Of a stretch of 64,000 nucleotides of DNA, positions 7,204 to 16,592 are shown piece after piece; position 1 is the stretch's first letter, and each line of letters opens with the position of its first letter. The notes beneath the pieces were generated by a model that was not told where the DNA came from, searched no databases, and saw only the letters and a program-made list of their open reading frames with translations. Origin of the DNA: Mumia quercus (GTDB lineage: Bacteria; Actinomycetota; Actinomycetes; Propionibacteriales; Nocardioidaceae); contig NZ_JANZYO010000003.1 in the NCBI RefSeq assembly GCF_025506335.1, positions 1-64,000 on the forward strand, in the 5' to 3' direction. The translations under genes were made by a program, and so were the position numbers.

Positions 7204-8346
7204 ATGACCGAGATCCACGGCACGTACGACGACCGCTTCGCGCCGCTGGTCGACGAGCTCGCGCGGCGGGTCGACTCCGGAGACGAGGTGGGTGCCTCGC
7301 TCGCGGTCGCGCAGGGCGGCCGCATGGTCGTCGACGTCTGGGGCGGGCACGCCGACGCGGAGCGGACGACGCCGTGGCGCGAGGACACCGTCACGAACGT
7401 CTGGTCGTGCACCAAGACGGTCACGGCGCTCGCCGCCCTGATGCTGCACGACCGCGGAGACCTCGACGTGTACGAGAAGGTCGCCGCGTACTGGCCGGAG
7501 TTCGCCGCAAACGGCAAGTCGCACGTCGAGGTGCGCCACCTGCTCGCGCACACCTCAGGGGTGCCGGCGCTCGAGCAGCCGTGCGCCGTCGAAGAGCTCT
7601 TCGACGCCGAGACCGCTGCGGCGCGGTTCGCTACCCAGGCGCCGTGGTGGGAGCCGGGGACAGCGTCGGGATACCACGCGATCAACTACGGGCACCTGGT
7701 CGGCGAGGTCGTGCGGCGGGTCACCGGTCGCTCCCTCAAGCAGTTCGTCGCCGAGGAGATCGCGGGTCCGCTCGGCGCCGACTTCACGATCGGCCTGCCC
7801 GCCGACGCGTACGACCGGGTGAGCCCGATCATCGCCCCGACGGGTGTCGAGATGCCGCCCGGAGTCGAGCCCGGGCCGCTCGCGATGCAGACCCTCGGCG
7901 GGCCGCTGCTGCACGCCACGGTCGCGCTGTCGGACGAGTGGCGCGCGGCCGACATCGGCGGCGCGAACGGCCACGGCAACGCCCGCGCGCTGGCGACGAT
8001 CCAGTCCGCGGTCAGCAACGGCGGCGTGGCCGCGGGCGGGCACAAGCTGCTCGGCCCGAGCACGCTCGACCTCATCTTCGACGAGCAGGTGAACGGCCCC
8101 GACCTCGTGCTCGGGGCGCCGCTGCGGTGGGGGATCGGCTACGCCCTCGTCGACCCGGCCACGCAGCCGTACCTCCCTGATGGCCGGATCTGCCACTGGG
8201 GAGGGTGGGGCGGCTCGTTCGTGGTGAACGACCTCGACCGGCACGTGACCGCGACCTACGCGATGAACCGGATGAGCAACGGGCTGCTCGGCTCGCACCG
8301 CGGCGAGGGCTACGTGCGCACGTTGTACGCCTGCCTCGACGCCTAG
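7204..8346 (+). CDS. Serine beta-lactamase-fold esterase (EstB/class C-like)
   Basis: A 380-residue protein of the beta-lactamase/penicillin-binding fold without a signal peptide. The catalytic motif S-x-x-K is SCTK (Ser68, Lys71). The second motif is YHAINYG (Tyr157), and HTSG occurs near residue 117 (LLAHTSGVP). The third motif is HWGGWGGS near the C-terminus, where true beta-lactamases have KTG. This pattern is typical of cytoplasmic family VIII carboxylesterases, not antibiotic-hydrolysing enzymes. GGAGGAG precedes the ATG. Its stop codon TAG is also the start of the TAGACT hexamer that probably serves purC. Confidence 0.85.
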   Translation: MTEIHGTYDDRFAPLVDELARRVDSGDEVGASLAVAQGGRMVVDVWGGHADAERTTPWREDTVTNVWSCTKTVTALAALMLHDRGDLDVYEKVAAYWPEFAANGKSHVEVRHLLAHTSGVPALEQPCAVEELFDAETAAARFATQAPWWEPGTASGYHAINYGHLVGEVVRRVTGRSLKQFVAEEIAGPLGADFTIGLPADAYDRVSPIIAPTGVEMPPGVEPGPLAMQTLGGPLLHATVALSDEWRAADIGGANGHGNARALATIQSAVSNGGVAAGGHKLLGPSTLDLIFDEQVNGPDLVLGAPLRWGIGYALVDPATQPYLPDGRICHWGGWGGSFVVNDLDRHVTATYAMNRMSNGLLGSHRGEGYVRTLYACLDA

Positions 8347-8356
8347 ACTCGGCCAG

Positions 8357-9226
8357 GTGAGCGCGCCGTACGACGTCCCCGGAGCCACCCACGTCTACTC
8401 CGGCAAGGTCCGCGACCTGTACGAGCTGCCGAACGGCAACCTCCTCATGGTCGCCAGCGACCGGATCTCGGCGTACGACCACGCGCTCGACCCGCCGATC
8501 CCGGACAAGGGCGAGATCCTCACCCGGATGTCGCTGTGGTGGTTCGACCAGCTGAGCGACGTCGCTCCGAACCACGTCGTGTCGACCGACGTCCCCGACG
8601 TCGTCGCCGGGCGGGCCATCGAGGTCGAGCGGCTCGACATGGTGCAGGTCGAGTGCATCGCGCGCGGCTACCTCACCGGGTCGGGCCTCGCCGACTATCG
8701 CGCGACCGGCGTCGTCTCGGGCCTCGCCCTCCCGGACGGCCTGACCGACGGCTCGCGGCTGCCCGAGCCGATCTTCACGCCGAGCACCAAGGCCGCGTAC
8801 GGCGGCCACGACGAGCCGATCTCGTACGAGGACGTGGTCGGCCTCGTCGGCGAGGACCTTGCGGCCCGCCTGCGCGACCTCACGCTCGAGGTGTACGCCC
8901 GCGGGGAGGCGATCGCGCGCGAGCGGGGCATCATCGTCGCCGACACCAAGATCGAGATCGGCCTGCGGCCCGACGGCACGCTGGTGCTCGCCGACGAGCT
9001 GCTCACGCCCGACTCGTCTCGCTTCTGGCCGGCCGACCAGTGGGAGCCCGGCCACGCCCAGCCGTCGTACGACAAGCAGTTCGTCCGCGACTGGTTGACG
9101 TCGCCGGAGTCGGGGTGGGACCGCGCCTCGGACACGCCGCCGCCGCGGCTGCCGGACGACATCGTGGCGCGGACCCGGGCGCGGTACGTCGAGGCGTACG
9201 AGACGCTGACCGGGTCGACGTTCTGA
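8357..9226 (+). CDS. purC: Phosphoribosylaminoimidazole-succinocarboxamide synthase
   Basis: A 289-residue SAICAR synthase that joins CAIR and aspartate using ATP, the eighth step to IMP. The N-terminal GKVRDLYE and [11 protein letters not shown] are the classic ATP-binding and fold signatures. [10 protein letters not shown], the RGYLTGSGL region and [10 protein letters not shown] follow in the expected order. It has the length of the larger type of PurC. TAGACT at 8344-8349 is seven bases before the GTG start, suggesting leaderless expression, so it likely has its own promoter inside the end of the esterase gene. Confidence 0.96.
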   Translation: MSAPYDVPGATHVYSGKVRDLYELPNGNLLMVASDRISAYDHALDPPIPDKGEILTRMSLWWFDQLSDVAPNHVVSTDVPDVVAGRAIEVERLDMVQVECIARGYLTGSGLADYRATGVVSGLALPDGLTDGSRLPEPIFTPSTKAAYGGHDEPISYEDVVGLVGEDLAARLRDLTLEVYARGEAIARERGIIVADTKIEIGLRPDGTLVLADELLTPDSSRFWPADQWEPGHAQPSYDKQFVRDWLTSPESGWDRASDTPPPRLPDDIVARTRARYVEAYETLTGSTF

Positions 9227-9316
9227 CGGCCGCGACGCGATGACCCGGTGCGACCTGCGTCACGTGGTCCGTGTCACTCTTGGGCGACGTACTCGCCAGT
9301 AGAATAGGAGCACCCG

Positions 9317-10867
9317 GTGAGCAACCTGGCTTCCTTCCTCGACCACTCCGCCGCCCAGTACCCCGAGCGGACGGCGATCGTCTTCGGTGACCTGCGCCTC
9401 AGCTATGCGCAGGTCGACGGCGCCGCCAACCAGGTGGCCAACCTGCTGGCCTCGCGCGGCATCGGGCACGGCGACAAGGTCGCGCTCTCGGCTCCGAACG
9501 TCCCGTACTTCTCGATCGTCTACTACGGCATCCTCAAGGCCGGAGCGACGGTCGTGCCGCTCAACGTGCTCAACAAGGCGCGCGAGGTGACGTACTACCT
9601 CGACGACTCCGACGCGCGTGCCCTGTTCGCGTTCGAGGGCACCGCGGAGCTCCCCATCGGCGCCGAGTCGTGGAAGGGCTTCAACGACGCCGCCGAGTGC
9701 GACAACTTCTTCCTCATCACGGTCGACCCCACCGCGCCGTCGCCGATCGAGGGTGCCGAGACGTTCGCGTCCGCGGTGGCGAACCAGCCGCCCACGTTCG
9801 ACACGGTCGAGACCGCCGACGACGACACCGCCGTCATCCTCTACACCAGCGGGACGACCGGGCAGCCCAAGGGCGCGGAGCTGACCCACGCCAACATGCG
9901 CAGCAACGCCCTCGTCGGCGACCGGCTCTTCGGCGCCGACGCGGCCAACCCCGACACGTATCTTTGCGTCCTGCCGCTGTTCCACTCCTTCGGGCAGACC
10001 GTCATCCAGAACGGCGCTTTCGCCTTCGGCGGCACGATCGTGATGCTGCCGCGCTTCGAGGCGGGCGCCGCGCTCCAGCTGCTCGTCCGCGAGAAGGTCA
10101 CCTTCTTCGCCGGTGTCCCGACGATGTACTGGGGCCTGCTCGGGGCACTCGAGGGCAGCGGCGTCGAGGCGTCGCAGATCGCCGACAACCTGCGCGTCGC
10201 CGCCGCCGGCGGGTCCTCGCTGCCGGTCGAGATCATCCGCGAGTTCAAGGCACGCTTCGGCGTCGACATCCGCGAGGGCTACGGCCTGTCGGAGACCTCG
10301 CCCGTCGCCAGCTTCGCGCCCCCGGGTGCCGAGCCGCGGCCGGGCTCGATCGGCACGCCGATCCCGGACGTCGAGATGAAGCTCATCGACCCGGAGTGGA
10401 AGGAGGTCACCGAGGTCGGCGAGATCGGTGAGATCGCGATCAAGGGCCCGAACATCATGAAGGGCTACTACAACCGCCCCGAAGCGACCGCCGAGGTCAT
10501 CAAGGACGGGTGGTTCCGGTCGGGCGACCTCGCCCGTAAGGACGAGGACGGCTTCTACTACATCGTCGACCGCGCCAAGGACATGATCATCCGCGGCGGC
10601 TTCAACGTGTACCCGCGCGAGCTGGAGGAGGTCCTGATGACCCACCCGGCGGTGTCGCTGGTCGCGGTCGTCGGGGTCCCGCACGACAGCCACGGCGAGG
10701 AGGTCAAGGCCGTCGTCATCAAGAACCCCGGCGACGAGACCACCGAGGAGGAGCTGGTCGCGTGGGCCAAGGAGCAGATGGCGGCCTACAAGTACCCGCG
10801 CATCGTCGAGTTCCGTGACGAGCTCCCGATGACGGCCACCGGCAAGATCCTCAAGCGCGAGATCTGA
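9317..10867 (+). CDS. Long-chain acyl-CoA ligase (FadD-type)
   Basis: A 516-residue AMP-forming ligase of the ANL superfamily that activates a carboxylic acid to an acyl-adenylate and then the CoA thioester. Motifs in order: YTSGTTGQPKGAE (phosphate-binding loop), GYGLSETSP (A5), GWFRSGDLA (A7 with the ATP-ribose aspartate), and PMTATGKILKREI at the end, with the catalytic lysine in GKILKR. Length and motifs fit medium/long-chain fatty acid ligases; the actual substrate is not readable. TAGAAT at 9300-9305 is a candidate -10. A GC-rich hairpin at 10881-10910 follows the stop. Confidence 0.9.
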   Translation: MSNLASFLDHSAAQYPERTAIVFGDLRLSYAQVDGAANQVANLLASRGIGHGDKVALSAPNVPYFSIVYYGILKAGATVVPLNVLNKAREVTYYLDDSDARALFAFEGTAELPIGAESWKGFNDAAECDNFFLITVDPTAPSPIEGAETFASAVANQPPTFDTVETADDDTAVILYTSGTTGQPKGAELTHANMRSNALVGDRLFGADAANPDTYLCVLPLFHSFGQTVIQNGAFAFGGTIVMLPRFEAGAALQLLVREKVTFFAGVPTMYWGLLGALEGSGVEASQIADNLRVAAAGGSSLPVEIIREFKARFGVDIREGYGLSETSPVASFAPPGAEPRPGSIGTPIPDVEMKLIDPEWKEVTEVGEIGEIAIKGPNIMKGYYNRPEATAEVIKDGWFRSGDLARKDEDGFYYIVDRAKDMIIRGGFNVYPRELEEVLMTHPAVSLVAVVGVPHDSHGEEVKAVVIKNPGDETTEEELVAWAKEQMAAYKYPRIVEFRDELPMTATGKILKREI

Positions 10868-10880
10868 GCGCGAAGGCGGC

Positions 10881-10910
10881 TTCCGGGGGCGGGTAGACTC
10901 GCCCCCGGAA
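10881..10910. promoter_or_regulatory. GC-rich inverted repeat enclosing a TAGACT -10-like hexamer upstream of purS
   Basis: TTCCGGGGGCG (10881-10891) pairs perfectly with 10900-10910; the 8-base loop contains TAGACT (10894-10899). It can be the terminator of the acyl-CoA ligase gene and at the same time hold the purS -10 hexamer. A similar hairpin around TAGTCT lies at 63755-63790. Confidence 0.45.
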
Positions 10911-10939
10911 TCCCGTCCCGCCTCCCAAGGAGTGCCACC

Positions 10940-11212
10940 GTGGCTCGTGTCGTCGTCGACGTCATGCCCAAGCCGGAGATCCTCGACCCCCAGGGCAAGG
11001 CCGTCCATGGCGCGCTCGACCGGCTCGGCTTCGGCGGAGTCGCCGACGTCCGACAGGGCAAGCGCTTCGAGCTCGAGGTCGAGGGCGAGATCACCGAGGA
11101 GCGTCTCGCCGAGATCCGTACGCTCGCCGAGACCCTGCTGTCGAACCCGGTGATCGAGGACTTCGCCGTCCGCGTCGAGGAGCCGGTGGCCGACGAGGGC
11201 CTGGGCGCATGA
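10940..11212 (+). CDS. purS: Phosphoribosylformylglycinamidine synthase subunit PurS
   Basis: A 90-residue protein with the usual PurS fold and motifs ([17 protein letters not shown] and [14 protein letters not shown]). PurS is the small bridging subunit that joins the glutaminase PurQ and the synthetase PurL in the three-part FGAM synthase. GTG start preceded by AAGGAG. The stop overlaps the purQ start in ATGA (11209-11212), so purS and purQ are co-translated; purL is 8 kb downstream. Confidence 0.95.
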   Translation: MARVVVDVMPKPEILDPQGKAVHGALDRLGFGGVADVRQGKRFELEVEGEITEERLAEIRTLAETLLSNPVIEDFAVRVEEPVADEGLGA

Positions 11213-11880
11213 AGGTCGGGGTCGTCACCTTCCCGGGGTCGCTCGACGACGTCGACGCCCAGCGGGCCGTCCGTCTGGCCGGCGCCGAGCCCGTCGCGCT
11301 GTGGCACGGCGACCACGCGCTCAAGTCCGTCGACGCCGTCATCCTCCCCGGCGGCTTCTCGTACGGCGACTACCTGCGCTGCGGGGCGATCGCCCGGTTC
11401 GCGCCGGTGATGCGGGAGGTCGTGGACGCCGCGAACGGCGGCATGCCCGTCCTCGGCATCTGCAACGGCTTCCAGATCCTCTGCGAGTCCCACCTGCTTC
11501 CCGGCGCGCTGATCCGCAACGACCACCGCAAGTTCGTCTGCCGAGACCAGCGCCTGCGCATCGACAACGCCGCCACCGCCTGGACCAACGGGTACGAGGC
11601 GGGCGACGAGATCGTGATCCCGCTCAAGAACGGCGAGGGCGGCTTCGTCGCCGACGAGCTCACGCTCGACCTGCTCGAGGGCGAGGGCCGCGTCGTCGCC
11701 CGCTACCTCGAGGACAACCCGAACGGCTCCATGCGCGACATCGCCGGCATCACCAACGAGCGCGGCAACGTCGTCGGTCTCATGCCGCACCCGGAGCACG
11801 CGGTCGAGGACCTGTGCGGGCCCGGCACCGACGGGCTCCCGTTCTTCACCTCCGTGCTCAACGCGCTGGTGGCCGGCTGA
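11209..11880 (+). CDS. purQ: Phosphoribosylformylglycinamidine synthase subunit PurQ (glutaminase)
   Basis: A 223-residue class I glutamine amidotransferase. Nucleophile Cys85 sits in [11 protein letters not shown] and the catalytic His/Glu pair in MPHPEHA near the end. The N-terminal [12 protein letters not shown] and the [17 protein letters not shown] motif are specific for PurQ. It releases ammonia for PurL to convert FGAR to FGAM. It is co-translated with purS. Its last 23 bases overlap the 3' end of the convergent membrane-protein gene. Confidence 0.96.
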   Translation: MKVGVVTFPGSLDDVDAQRAVRLAGAEPVALWHGDHALKSVDAVILPGGFSYGDYLRCGAIARFAPVMREVVDAANGGMPVLGICNGFQILCESHLLPGALIRNDHRKFVCRDQRLRIDNAATAWTNGYEAGDEIVIPLKNGEGGFVADELTLDLLEGEGRVVARYLEDNPNGSMRDIAGITNERGNVVGLMPHPEHAVEDLCGPGTDGLPFFTSVLNALVAG

Positions 11881-13342
11881 CCAGGTAGGCCCACACGCCG
11901 ACGCTGAGCAGGAGCGACACGGTCGCTCCGCGTACGTCGGGCGCGAGGAGCATCGGCGTCACGGTGAGCAGCAGGACGTCGAAGCCCGCGATGATGCTCC
12001 CGTACAGGTTGGTCGGGACCGCTCCGGCGGGCGTCGCGATCAGCGGCCTGGTGTAGTCGGGCGGACGCCGGGTCGTCCATCGCACGCCCGACGCGGCCGC
12101 CGCTGCGCCGACCGCCAGACCGCAGGCGAGGGCGGCGCCAGGGTCGGCGTCGCCCTCCCTCATGGCCGCCGTCGTCGCGGCCCCGTACGCCAGCGCGGCC
12201 AGCGTCGGCAGTGCCGCCGTCATCACCTGGGCGAGGGCGCTGGAGAACGGCAGCGCCCTCGCGACCGACGGCCCGCGGGAGACGACGCGCAGGCCGCTGA
12301 GCAGCGGGAGGCAGGCCGCGAACCCTGCCGCCGCGGCCACGAGCACGACGAACCGTCCGGTGCCCGCTGCCGCCGCCGCGTACGGGACGACGACGGTCCC
12401 CGCGAGCACGACGAGCCGGTGAGGGCTGCGCCGGAGCCGTCGCAGCTCGCTCGTCAGGAGCGCCAGGGCGCCGCCGGGGCCTCCGCGTCCCGACCGCACC
12501 GCGCCGCGGTCGCGCCAGCGGTGGGCGAGCACGACGTCGTAGGCGAGCGCGAGGTCGAGCGTCGCGAGCGCACCGGACAGCCCGGGGGCCAGCTCGCCGC
12601 CGCCGGCGACGTCGCGACGGCGGAGCCTCCCCAGGTGCCGCCAGGCGGCGATGCTGCCGAGGACCGCCGCCGCAGCAGCTGCGACCACCACGACCACCGT
12701 GACGGGTCCTCCCACCGGGAGCAGGGGCACCGAGGGCGCCTCGCCGACGGCCACCGCCGCGACCGCCGCCCAGAGGACGACGACGAGCACCCACTGGGCC
12801 CCCGCCACGAGGCTGCGGCGGTCGTGCTCCTGGGCGTACGCGCACGTGGCGGCGACCACCGAGGCGAGCAGCGCCGCGGTCGCCGTGAACGCCAGGCCTT
12901 CCCCGCGCGAGGCGCCGGCCAGGAGGACTCCGACACCGGTCGCGGCGCAGGTCACGAGCAGCGTCGTCAGCAGGACCCGCGCGAGCCGAGGTCGTAGCAG
13001 CGCCGCCCGGTCGAGCGGGCTGGACACGAGCCAGGTCGCGTCCGCCGGGGTCACGTAGACGGGGCCGAACAGGCGCGAGGCCCCGACGACCGCGAGCAGG
13101 GACGCTCCGGCGACGAGCCACGGGACGAGGCTGCGTGCGTCGCTGCACGCCGCCGACGCGCACAGTCGGTCGGTCACCGCGCCGGCCTGGACGACGGCGT
13201 TCACGAACATCCCGCCGAGCATGACCGTCGCGAACACGGCCACGTAGGCGTCCTGGAGCGCGTCGACCAGGCGTACGGAGGCCCGTCCGCGCCGCCAGTG
13301 GCGGATCTCTGCCCGGAGCGCCCGGATCTCTGCCCGGCTCAG
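11858..13342 (-). CDS. DUF6297-like multi-pass membrane protein, probable partner of the adjacent ABC ATPase
   Basis: A 461-residue integral membrane protein if counted from GTG 13243, with about 12 hydrophobic segments. The order (cytoplasmic helix, membrane pair, [18 protein letters not shown] loop) resembles actinomycete DUF6297 permease-like proteins. Residues encoded upstream of 13243 ([20 protein letters not shown]) look like the genuine N-terminus of that family. The only plausible start upstream is a CTG at 13342, which overlaps the stop of the ATPase gene as CTGA; no ATG, GTG or TTG is in frame there. I therefore draw the gene from 13342 (494 residues). With the ATPase it probably makes an ABC exporter; substrate unknown. 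Confidence 0.65.
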   Translation of the reverse strand: MSRAEIRALRAEIRHWRRGRASVRLVDALQDAYVAVFATVMLGGMFVNAVVQAGAVTDRLCASAACSDARSLVPWLVAGASLLAVVGASRLFGPVYVTPADATWLVSSPLDRAALLRPRLARVLLTTLLVTCAATGVGVLLAGASRGEGLAFTATAALLASVVAATCAYAQEHDRRSLVAGAQWVLVVVLWAAVAAVAVGEAPSVPLLPVGGPVTVVVVVAAAAAAVLGSIAAWRHLGRLRRRDVAGGGELAPGLSGALATLDLALAYDVVLAHRWRDRGAVRSGRGGPGGALALLTSELRRLRRSPHRLVVLAGTVVVPYAAAAAGTGRFVVLVAAAAGFAACLPLLSGLRVVSRGPSVARALPFSSALAQVMTAALPTLAALAYGAATTAAMREGDADPGAALACGLAVGAAAAASGVRWTTRRPPDYTRPLIATPAGAVPTNLYGSIIAGFDVLLLTVTPMLLAPDVRGATVSLLLSVGVWAYLVSRPPAR

Positions 13343-13968
13343 CGGGAGGTCCCGAGCGTGAGCACCTGGTCGGCGACGGCCTCGACGAGCGCCGGCTCGT
13401 GGCTGGCCATGAGGATCGCGGTGCCGTCCGCCTTCTCGCGCTGGAGCCGACCGGCGAGCCAGGCGACGCCCTCGGTGTCGAGGCGCTGCTCCGGCTCGTC
13501 CAGGACCAGCAGCCGTCGCGGGCGGACGAACGCGCTCGCGAGCGCGAAGCGGCGCCGCTGGCCCGAGGAGAGCGTGCCCGGGAGCTGGCTCGCCTGGGCG
13601 ACGAGGCCGACGTCGCGGAGGACGTCGTCGACGACCGCCTCGGCGTCGGGGACCCGGTGCGCCCGCGCGAAGAGGTCGAGGTGCTCGACGACGCTGAGAT
13701 CGGGGAAGTGGTCGAGGTCGTCCATCACGGTCGCCAGCGCAGCCCGGACGCCCGCCTTGCGCTCGTCCAACGGCTCGCCGTCCCAGGTGACTGTCCCCTC
13801 GGTGGGCGTGTCGGCGCCGGTCACGCAGCGCAGGACGGTCGACTTGCCGCTGCCGTTGCTGCCCACCAGCGCGAGCGCCTGCCCCGCGCCGACGTCGAGG
13901 TCGAGGCCGCTCACGACGTCGACGTCGGCGTACCGGCGTCGCAGACCGCGTACCTCCAGGAGCGCCAC
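13339..13968 (-). CDS. ABC transporter ATP-binding protein
   Basis: A compact 209-residue ATPase. Walker A is GSNGSGKST, the signature is the slightly altered LSSGQRRRFALA, Walker B is LLVLDEPEQRLD, and the switch histidine is in MASHEP. GTG at 13968 (MALLEVRGLRRRYADV) is the natural start; the open frame upstream is antisense to the next gene. The stop overlaps the presumed CTG start of the membrane-protein gene, so the two look like one two-component ABC system of unknown substrate. Confidence 0.88.
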   Translation of the reverse strand: MALLEVRGLRRRYADVDVVSGLDLDVGAGQALALVGSNGSGKSTVLRCVTGADTPTEGTVTWDGEPLDERKAGVRAALATVMDDLDHFPDLSVVEHLDLFARAHRVPDAEAVVDDVLRDVGLVAQASQLPGTLSSGQRRRFALASAFVRPRRLLVLDEPEQRLDTEGVAWLAGRLQREKADGTAILMASHEPALVEAVADQVLTLGTSR

Positions 13969-13989
13969 GACGTCAGTATGGTGGACGCC

Positions 13990-14292
13990 ATGAGCGAGGA
14001 CTCCCGCCGCATCGAGGTCGTCGACAACACGGACGAGCAGCGCTACGACCTCACCGTGGACGGTGAGCTCAGCGGATCGATCGTCTACCGCGACCCGCGG
14101 CCAGGCGTACGCCAGCTCGTCCACACCGAGGTGCGCCCCGAGCTGAGCGGGCAGGGGCTGGCCTCCGTCCTCGCCCGAGCCGCCCTCGACGACATCCGTG
14201 CCAAGGGGTGGAAGGTCGTCCCGACCTGCCCTTACGTCGCCTCGTACGTGCAGAAGCACGACGAGTACGAGGCTCTCGTCCTCGAGCGCTGA
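13990..14292 (+). CDS. GNAT-family N-acetyltransferase, short YjdJ-type
   Basis: About 100 residues with the minimal acetyl-CoA-binding fold of the Acetyltransf_CG type. Features: ELSGSIVYRDPRPGVRQLVHTEV (beta strands), ELSGQGLASVLARAALDDIRAKG (pyrophosphate-binding turn and helix) and CPYVASYVQKHDEY at the end. The substrate is unknown for this small family. The ATG at 13990 is preferred because an ATG at 13978 would be part of a CAGTAT -10-like hexamer. The gene is divergent from the ABC ATPase. Confidence 0.85.
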   Translation: MSEDSRRIEVVDNTDEQRYDLTVDGELSGSIVYRDPRPGVRQLVHTEVRPELSGQGLASVLARAALDDIRAKGWKVVPTCPYVASYVQKHDEYEALVLER

Positions 14293-14391
14293 CGGCCGCG
14301 CCCTCGAGTAGCGCCTCACCCGCTCTAGGGTGAGGATCGTGTCACCCCCCGTGACGAAGGAAAGATTCGGTACTCGGGGAGGATCCGCTCG

Positions 14392-14811
14392 ATGGTCGCC
14401 AAGCTCCTGACGTGGTCGCTCACGCTGTCGGTGATCGCCGCGCTCAGTCTCGTCGGGGGATCCGGCAAAGGACCGGCTGACGAGCCCGGGGAGAGCCTCG
14501 AGCGGATGCTGGTCGCGATGGGCAACCGCGAGTACGAGGACGCCTGCCGCATCACGGTGCAGGACGGCGCTCCGGTCGACGACGGCGATCTTGACGAGTG
14601 CGTGACGACGATGCGCGTCTTCGTCGAAGGGCTGCGTCCCGCAGACGTGCAGGCCCTGCGGCAGGCCACGGTCCCGGACGTGCCCGCCGAGGGCAAGACC
14701 GCGGAGATCCCGGGCACGCGGATTCCGCGGATCCCGCCGGCCTTCGCCGAGGGGGCGTTCGAGCTCGTCCGGATCGATGACCTCTGGTACGTGGTGGTGA
14801 CGACGTCATGA
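14392..14811 (+). CDS. Hypothetical secreted protein, first of a paralogous pair
   Basis: 139 residues with an N-terminal hydrophobic segment (LLTWSLTLSVIAALSLVGGS) that looks like a signal peptide or anchor. A domain with the pattern 'SLERMLVAMGNREYEDACRI..' follows, and it ends in LWYVVVTTS. No family recognised; the fold could be of the NTF2/DUF4878 lumazine-binding-like kind, judged from the helix-then-strand order ending in WYVV. The stop overlaps the start of the next gene (ATGA), which encodes a related protein. Function unknown. Confidence 0.6.
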   Translation: MVAKLLTWSLTLSVIAALSLVGGSGKGPADEPGESLERMLVAMGNREYEDACRITVQDGAPVDDGDLDECVTTMRVFVEGLRPADVQALRQATVPDVPAEGKTAEIPGTRIPRIPPAFAEGAFELVRIDDLWYVVVTTS

Positions 14812-15302
14812 CCGACGCTCCGCCCCGGCACCGGGAGAGACCGGCCCGCAGACGTGCGCTGCTGATCGCCGCCCTCGTGGCGGGGATCGCGCTGACCGGG
14901 GTGGTGAGCCTGATGTCGGGACTGGGGACGGTCGGCGCCCGTGGGTCGCACGCGCAGACGACGGTCGACGTGCCGTCGACTCCGGCGCGCAGCGTCGAGA
15001 TGCTCCTGCACGCGCTCGGGGAAGGTGACGTGGGAGCGGCATGCGCCGTCGCCGCCCCGGACGGCCTGCCCATCCGCACCGACCACGCCCTCAAGCGTTG
15101 CGAGAAGGCGCTGGAGCGGCTGATGAACGACCTCGACCCGCGTGTGCTGGAGGGATACCGCGACGTCTCGGTCCGTGGGGCCCGTGTCGAGGGCGGCAAC
15201 GCGACGGTCGAGCCGCGCCACCTCGTGGACGCGCCGGTCGGCATGCGCAACGCCGTTTTCGTCCTCGTGCGCGCCGGCGGTGCCTGGTACGTCGTGGTCT
15301 GA
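14808..15302 (+). CDS. Hypothetical membrane-anchored protein, second of a paralogous pair
   Basis: 164 residues: a basic cytoplasmic N-terminus (HRERPARRRALL), one membrane segment (LIAALVAGIALTGVVSLMSG) and an external domain. The domain repeats the layout of the upstream protein: SVEMLLHALGEGDVGAACAV, then ALKRCEKALERLMNDL, then a final AWYVVV. The shared spacing of Cys residues and the terminal WYVVV suggest tandem duplication followed by divergence. It is translated in an ATGA overlap with the first copy. Unknown function; probably an NTF2-like extracytoplasmic domain. Confidence 0.6.
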   Translation: MTDAPPRHRERPARRRALLIAALVAGIALTGVVSLMSGLGTVGARGSHAQTTVDVPSTPARSVEMLLHALGEGDVGAACAVAAPDGLPIRTDHALKRCEKALERLMNDLDPRVLEGYRDVSVRGARVEGGNATVEPRHLVDAPVGMRNAVFVLVRAGGAWYVVV

Positions 15303-15346
15303 CCTGACCGTCGCGTCCGAGGCGGCGGTGGTCCATGCTGGGGGGC

Positions 15347-16567
15347 GTGTTCGTGCGCGCACCCCGACTTCCTCGCAGTGTCAGCCTGCTCGGCCCGGCC
15401 TTCGTCGCCGCCGTCGCGTACGTCGACCCGGGCAACGTGGCGACCAACGTCACCGCGGGCGCGACCTTCGGTTACACCCTGGTCTGGGTCGTCGTCCTCG
15501 CCAACGCGATGGCCGTGATCGTCCAGTACCTGTCGGCCAAGCTCGGCATCGTCACCGGGCAGTCCCTGGCCTCGCACATGGGGGAGAAGCTGCCGCGTCC
15601 CGCGCGCATCGCGTACTGGCTGCAGGCCGAGGGCGTCGCCATCGCCACCGACGTCGCCGAGGTGGTCGGCGGTGCTGTCGCCCTGTCGCTGCTCTTCGAC
15701 CTGCCGCTGCTGATCGGCGCGGTCGTGACCGTGCTGGTCTCGATGGTGGTCCTGCGCATCGGCGACCGGTTCGGGCAGAGCGTCCTCGAGCGGGTCGTGA
15801 TCGGGTTCCTGCTGCTCATCGCCGCCGGGTTCACGGCCGGACTCTTCGTCGCGCCGCCTGACGCGGGCGCCGTCGCCGACGGGCTCGTTCCGCAGTTCGA
15901 CGGGACCGAGAGCCTGCTCCTGTCGTCGGCGATCATCGGCGCCACGGTGATGCCGCACGTCATCTACCTCCACTCCGGACTCACGGCCGGCCGCCTGGGC
16001 GTCCGCGGCCAGCGACGTACGGTCGCGGAGCTGCTCGGGGCCACGCGCGTCGACGTGGTCGTCGCCCTCCTGGTCGCCGGCACGCTCAACCTCGCCCTCC
16101 TCCTCACCGCGGCGACGAGCCTGGCGGGCAAGGAGGGCACCGACACGCTCGACGGCGTGCACGCGCTCCTGACCTCCGAGCTGGGCGCCGGTGTGGCGCT
16201 GCTGTTCGCAGTGGCGCTGCTCGGGTCGGGGCTCGCGTCGACGTCGGTCGGCTGCGCGGCCGGTGCCGAGGTCATGCACGGCCTGCTGCGGCGCCGTGTC
16301 CCGCTGATGCTGCGCCGGATCGTGACGGTGATCCCTGCGCTCGTGGTGCTGGCGCTGGGGGTGGAGCCGTCATGGGCGCTGGTGGTCTCGCAGGTCGTGC
16401 TGTCCGTCGGGATCCCGTTCGCCCTCGTGCCGCTGCTGTGGCTCACCGCCCGACGCTCGGTGATGGGGGAGTGGGTCAACCGGACCGTGACCACCACCCT
16501 CGCCGCGGTCATCGCCGGGCTCGTGATCGCGCTCAACCTGGCGCTCCTCGTCCTGACCTTCAGCTGA
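15347..16567 (+). CDS. mntH: NRAMP-family divalent metal transporter
   Basis: A 406-residue proton-coupled Mn2+/Fe2+ importer with 11 hydrophobic segments. The metal-binding DPGN motif is YVDPGNVATN in the first helix; the second metal-site motif is VMPHVIYLHS in helix 6. Both are intact, which supports true transition-metal transport. GTG 15347 is chosen over ATG 15335, because the latter lies inside a CATGCT -10-like hexamer eight bases ahead. The siderophore reductase two genes downstream adds to an iron/manganese theme. Confidence 0.92.
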   Translation: MFVRAPRLPRSVSLLGPAFVAAVAYVDPGNVATNVTAGATFGYTLVWVVVLANAMAVIVQYLSAKLGIVTGQSLASHMGEKLPRPARIAYWLQAEGVAIATDVAEVVGGAVALSLLFDLPLLIGAVVTVLVSMVVLRIGDRFGQSVLERVVIGFLLLIAAGFTAGLFVAPPDAGAVADGLVPQFDGTESLLLSSAIIGATVMPHVIYLHSGLTAGRLGVRGQRRTVAELLGATRVDVVVALLVAGTLNLALLLTAATSLAGKEGTDTLDGVHALLTSELGAGVALLFAVALLGSGLASTSVGCAAGAEVMHGLLRRRVPLMLRRIVTVIPALVVLALGVEPSWALVVSQVVLSVGIPFALVPLLWLTARRSVMGEWVNRTVTTTLAAVIAGLVIALNLALLVLTFS

Positions 16568-16592
16568 ACGTGCGCCGCTCTATGCTGCGGGC

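Noticed and set aside
7204-8346. Antibiotic-resistance beta-lactamase
   Set aside because: No signal peptide, and the third motif is HWGGWGGS instead of KTG; the pattern fits an esterase.
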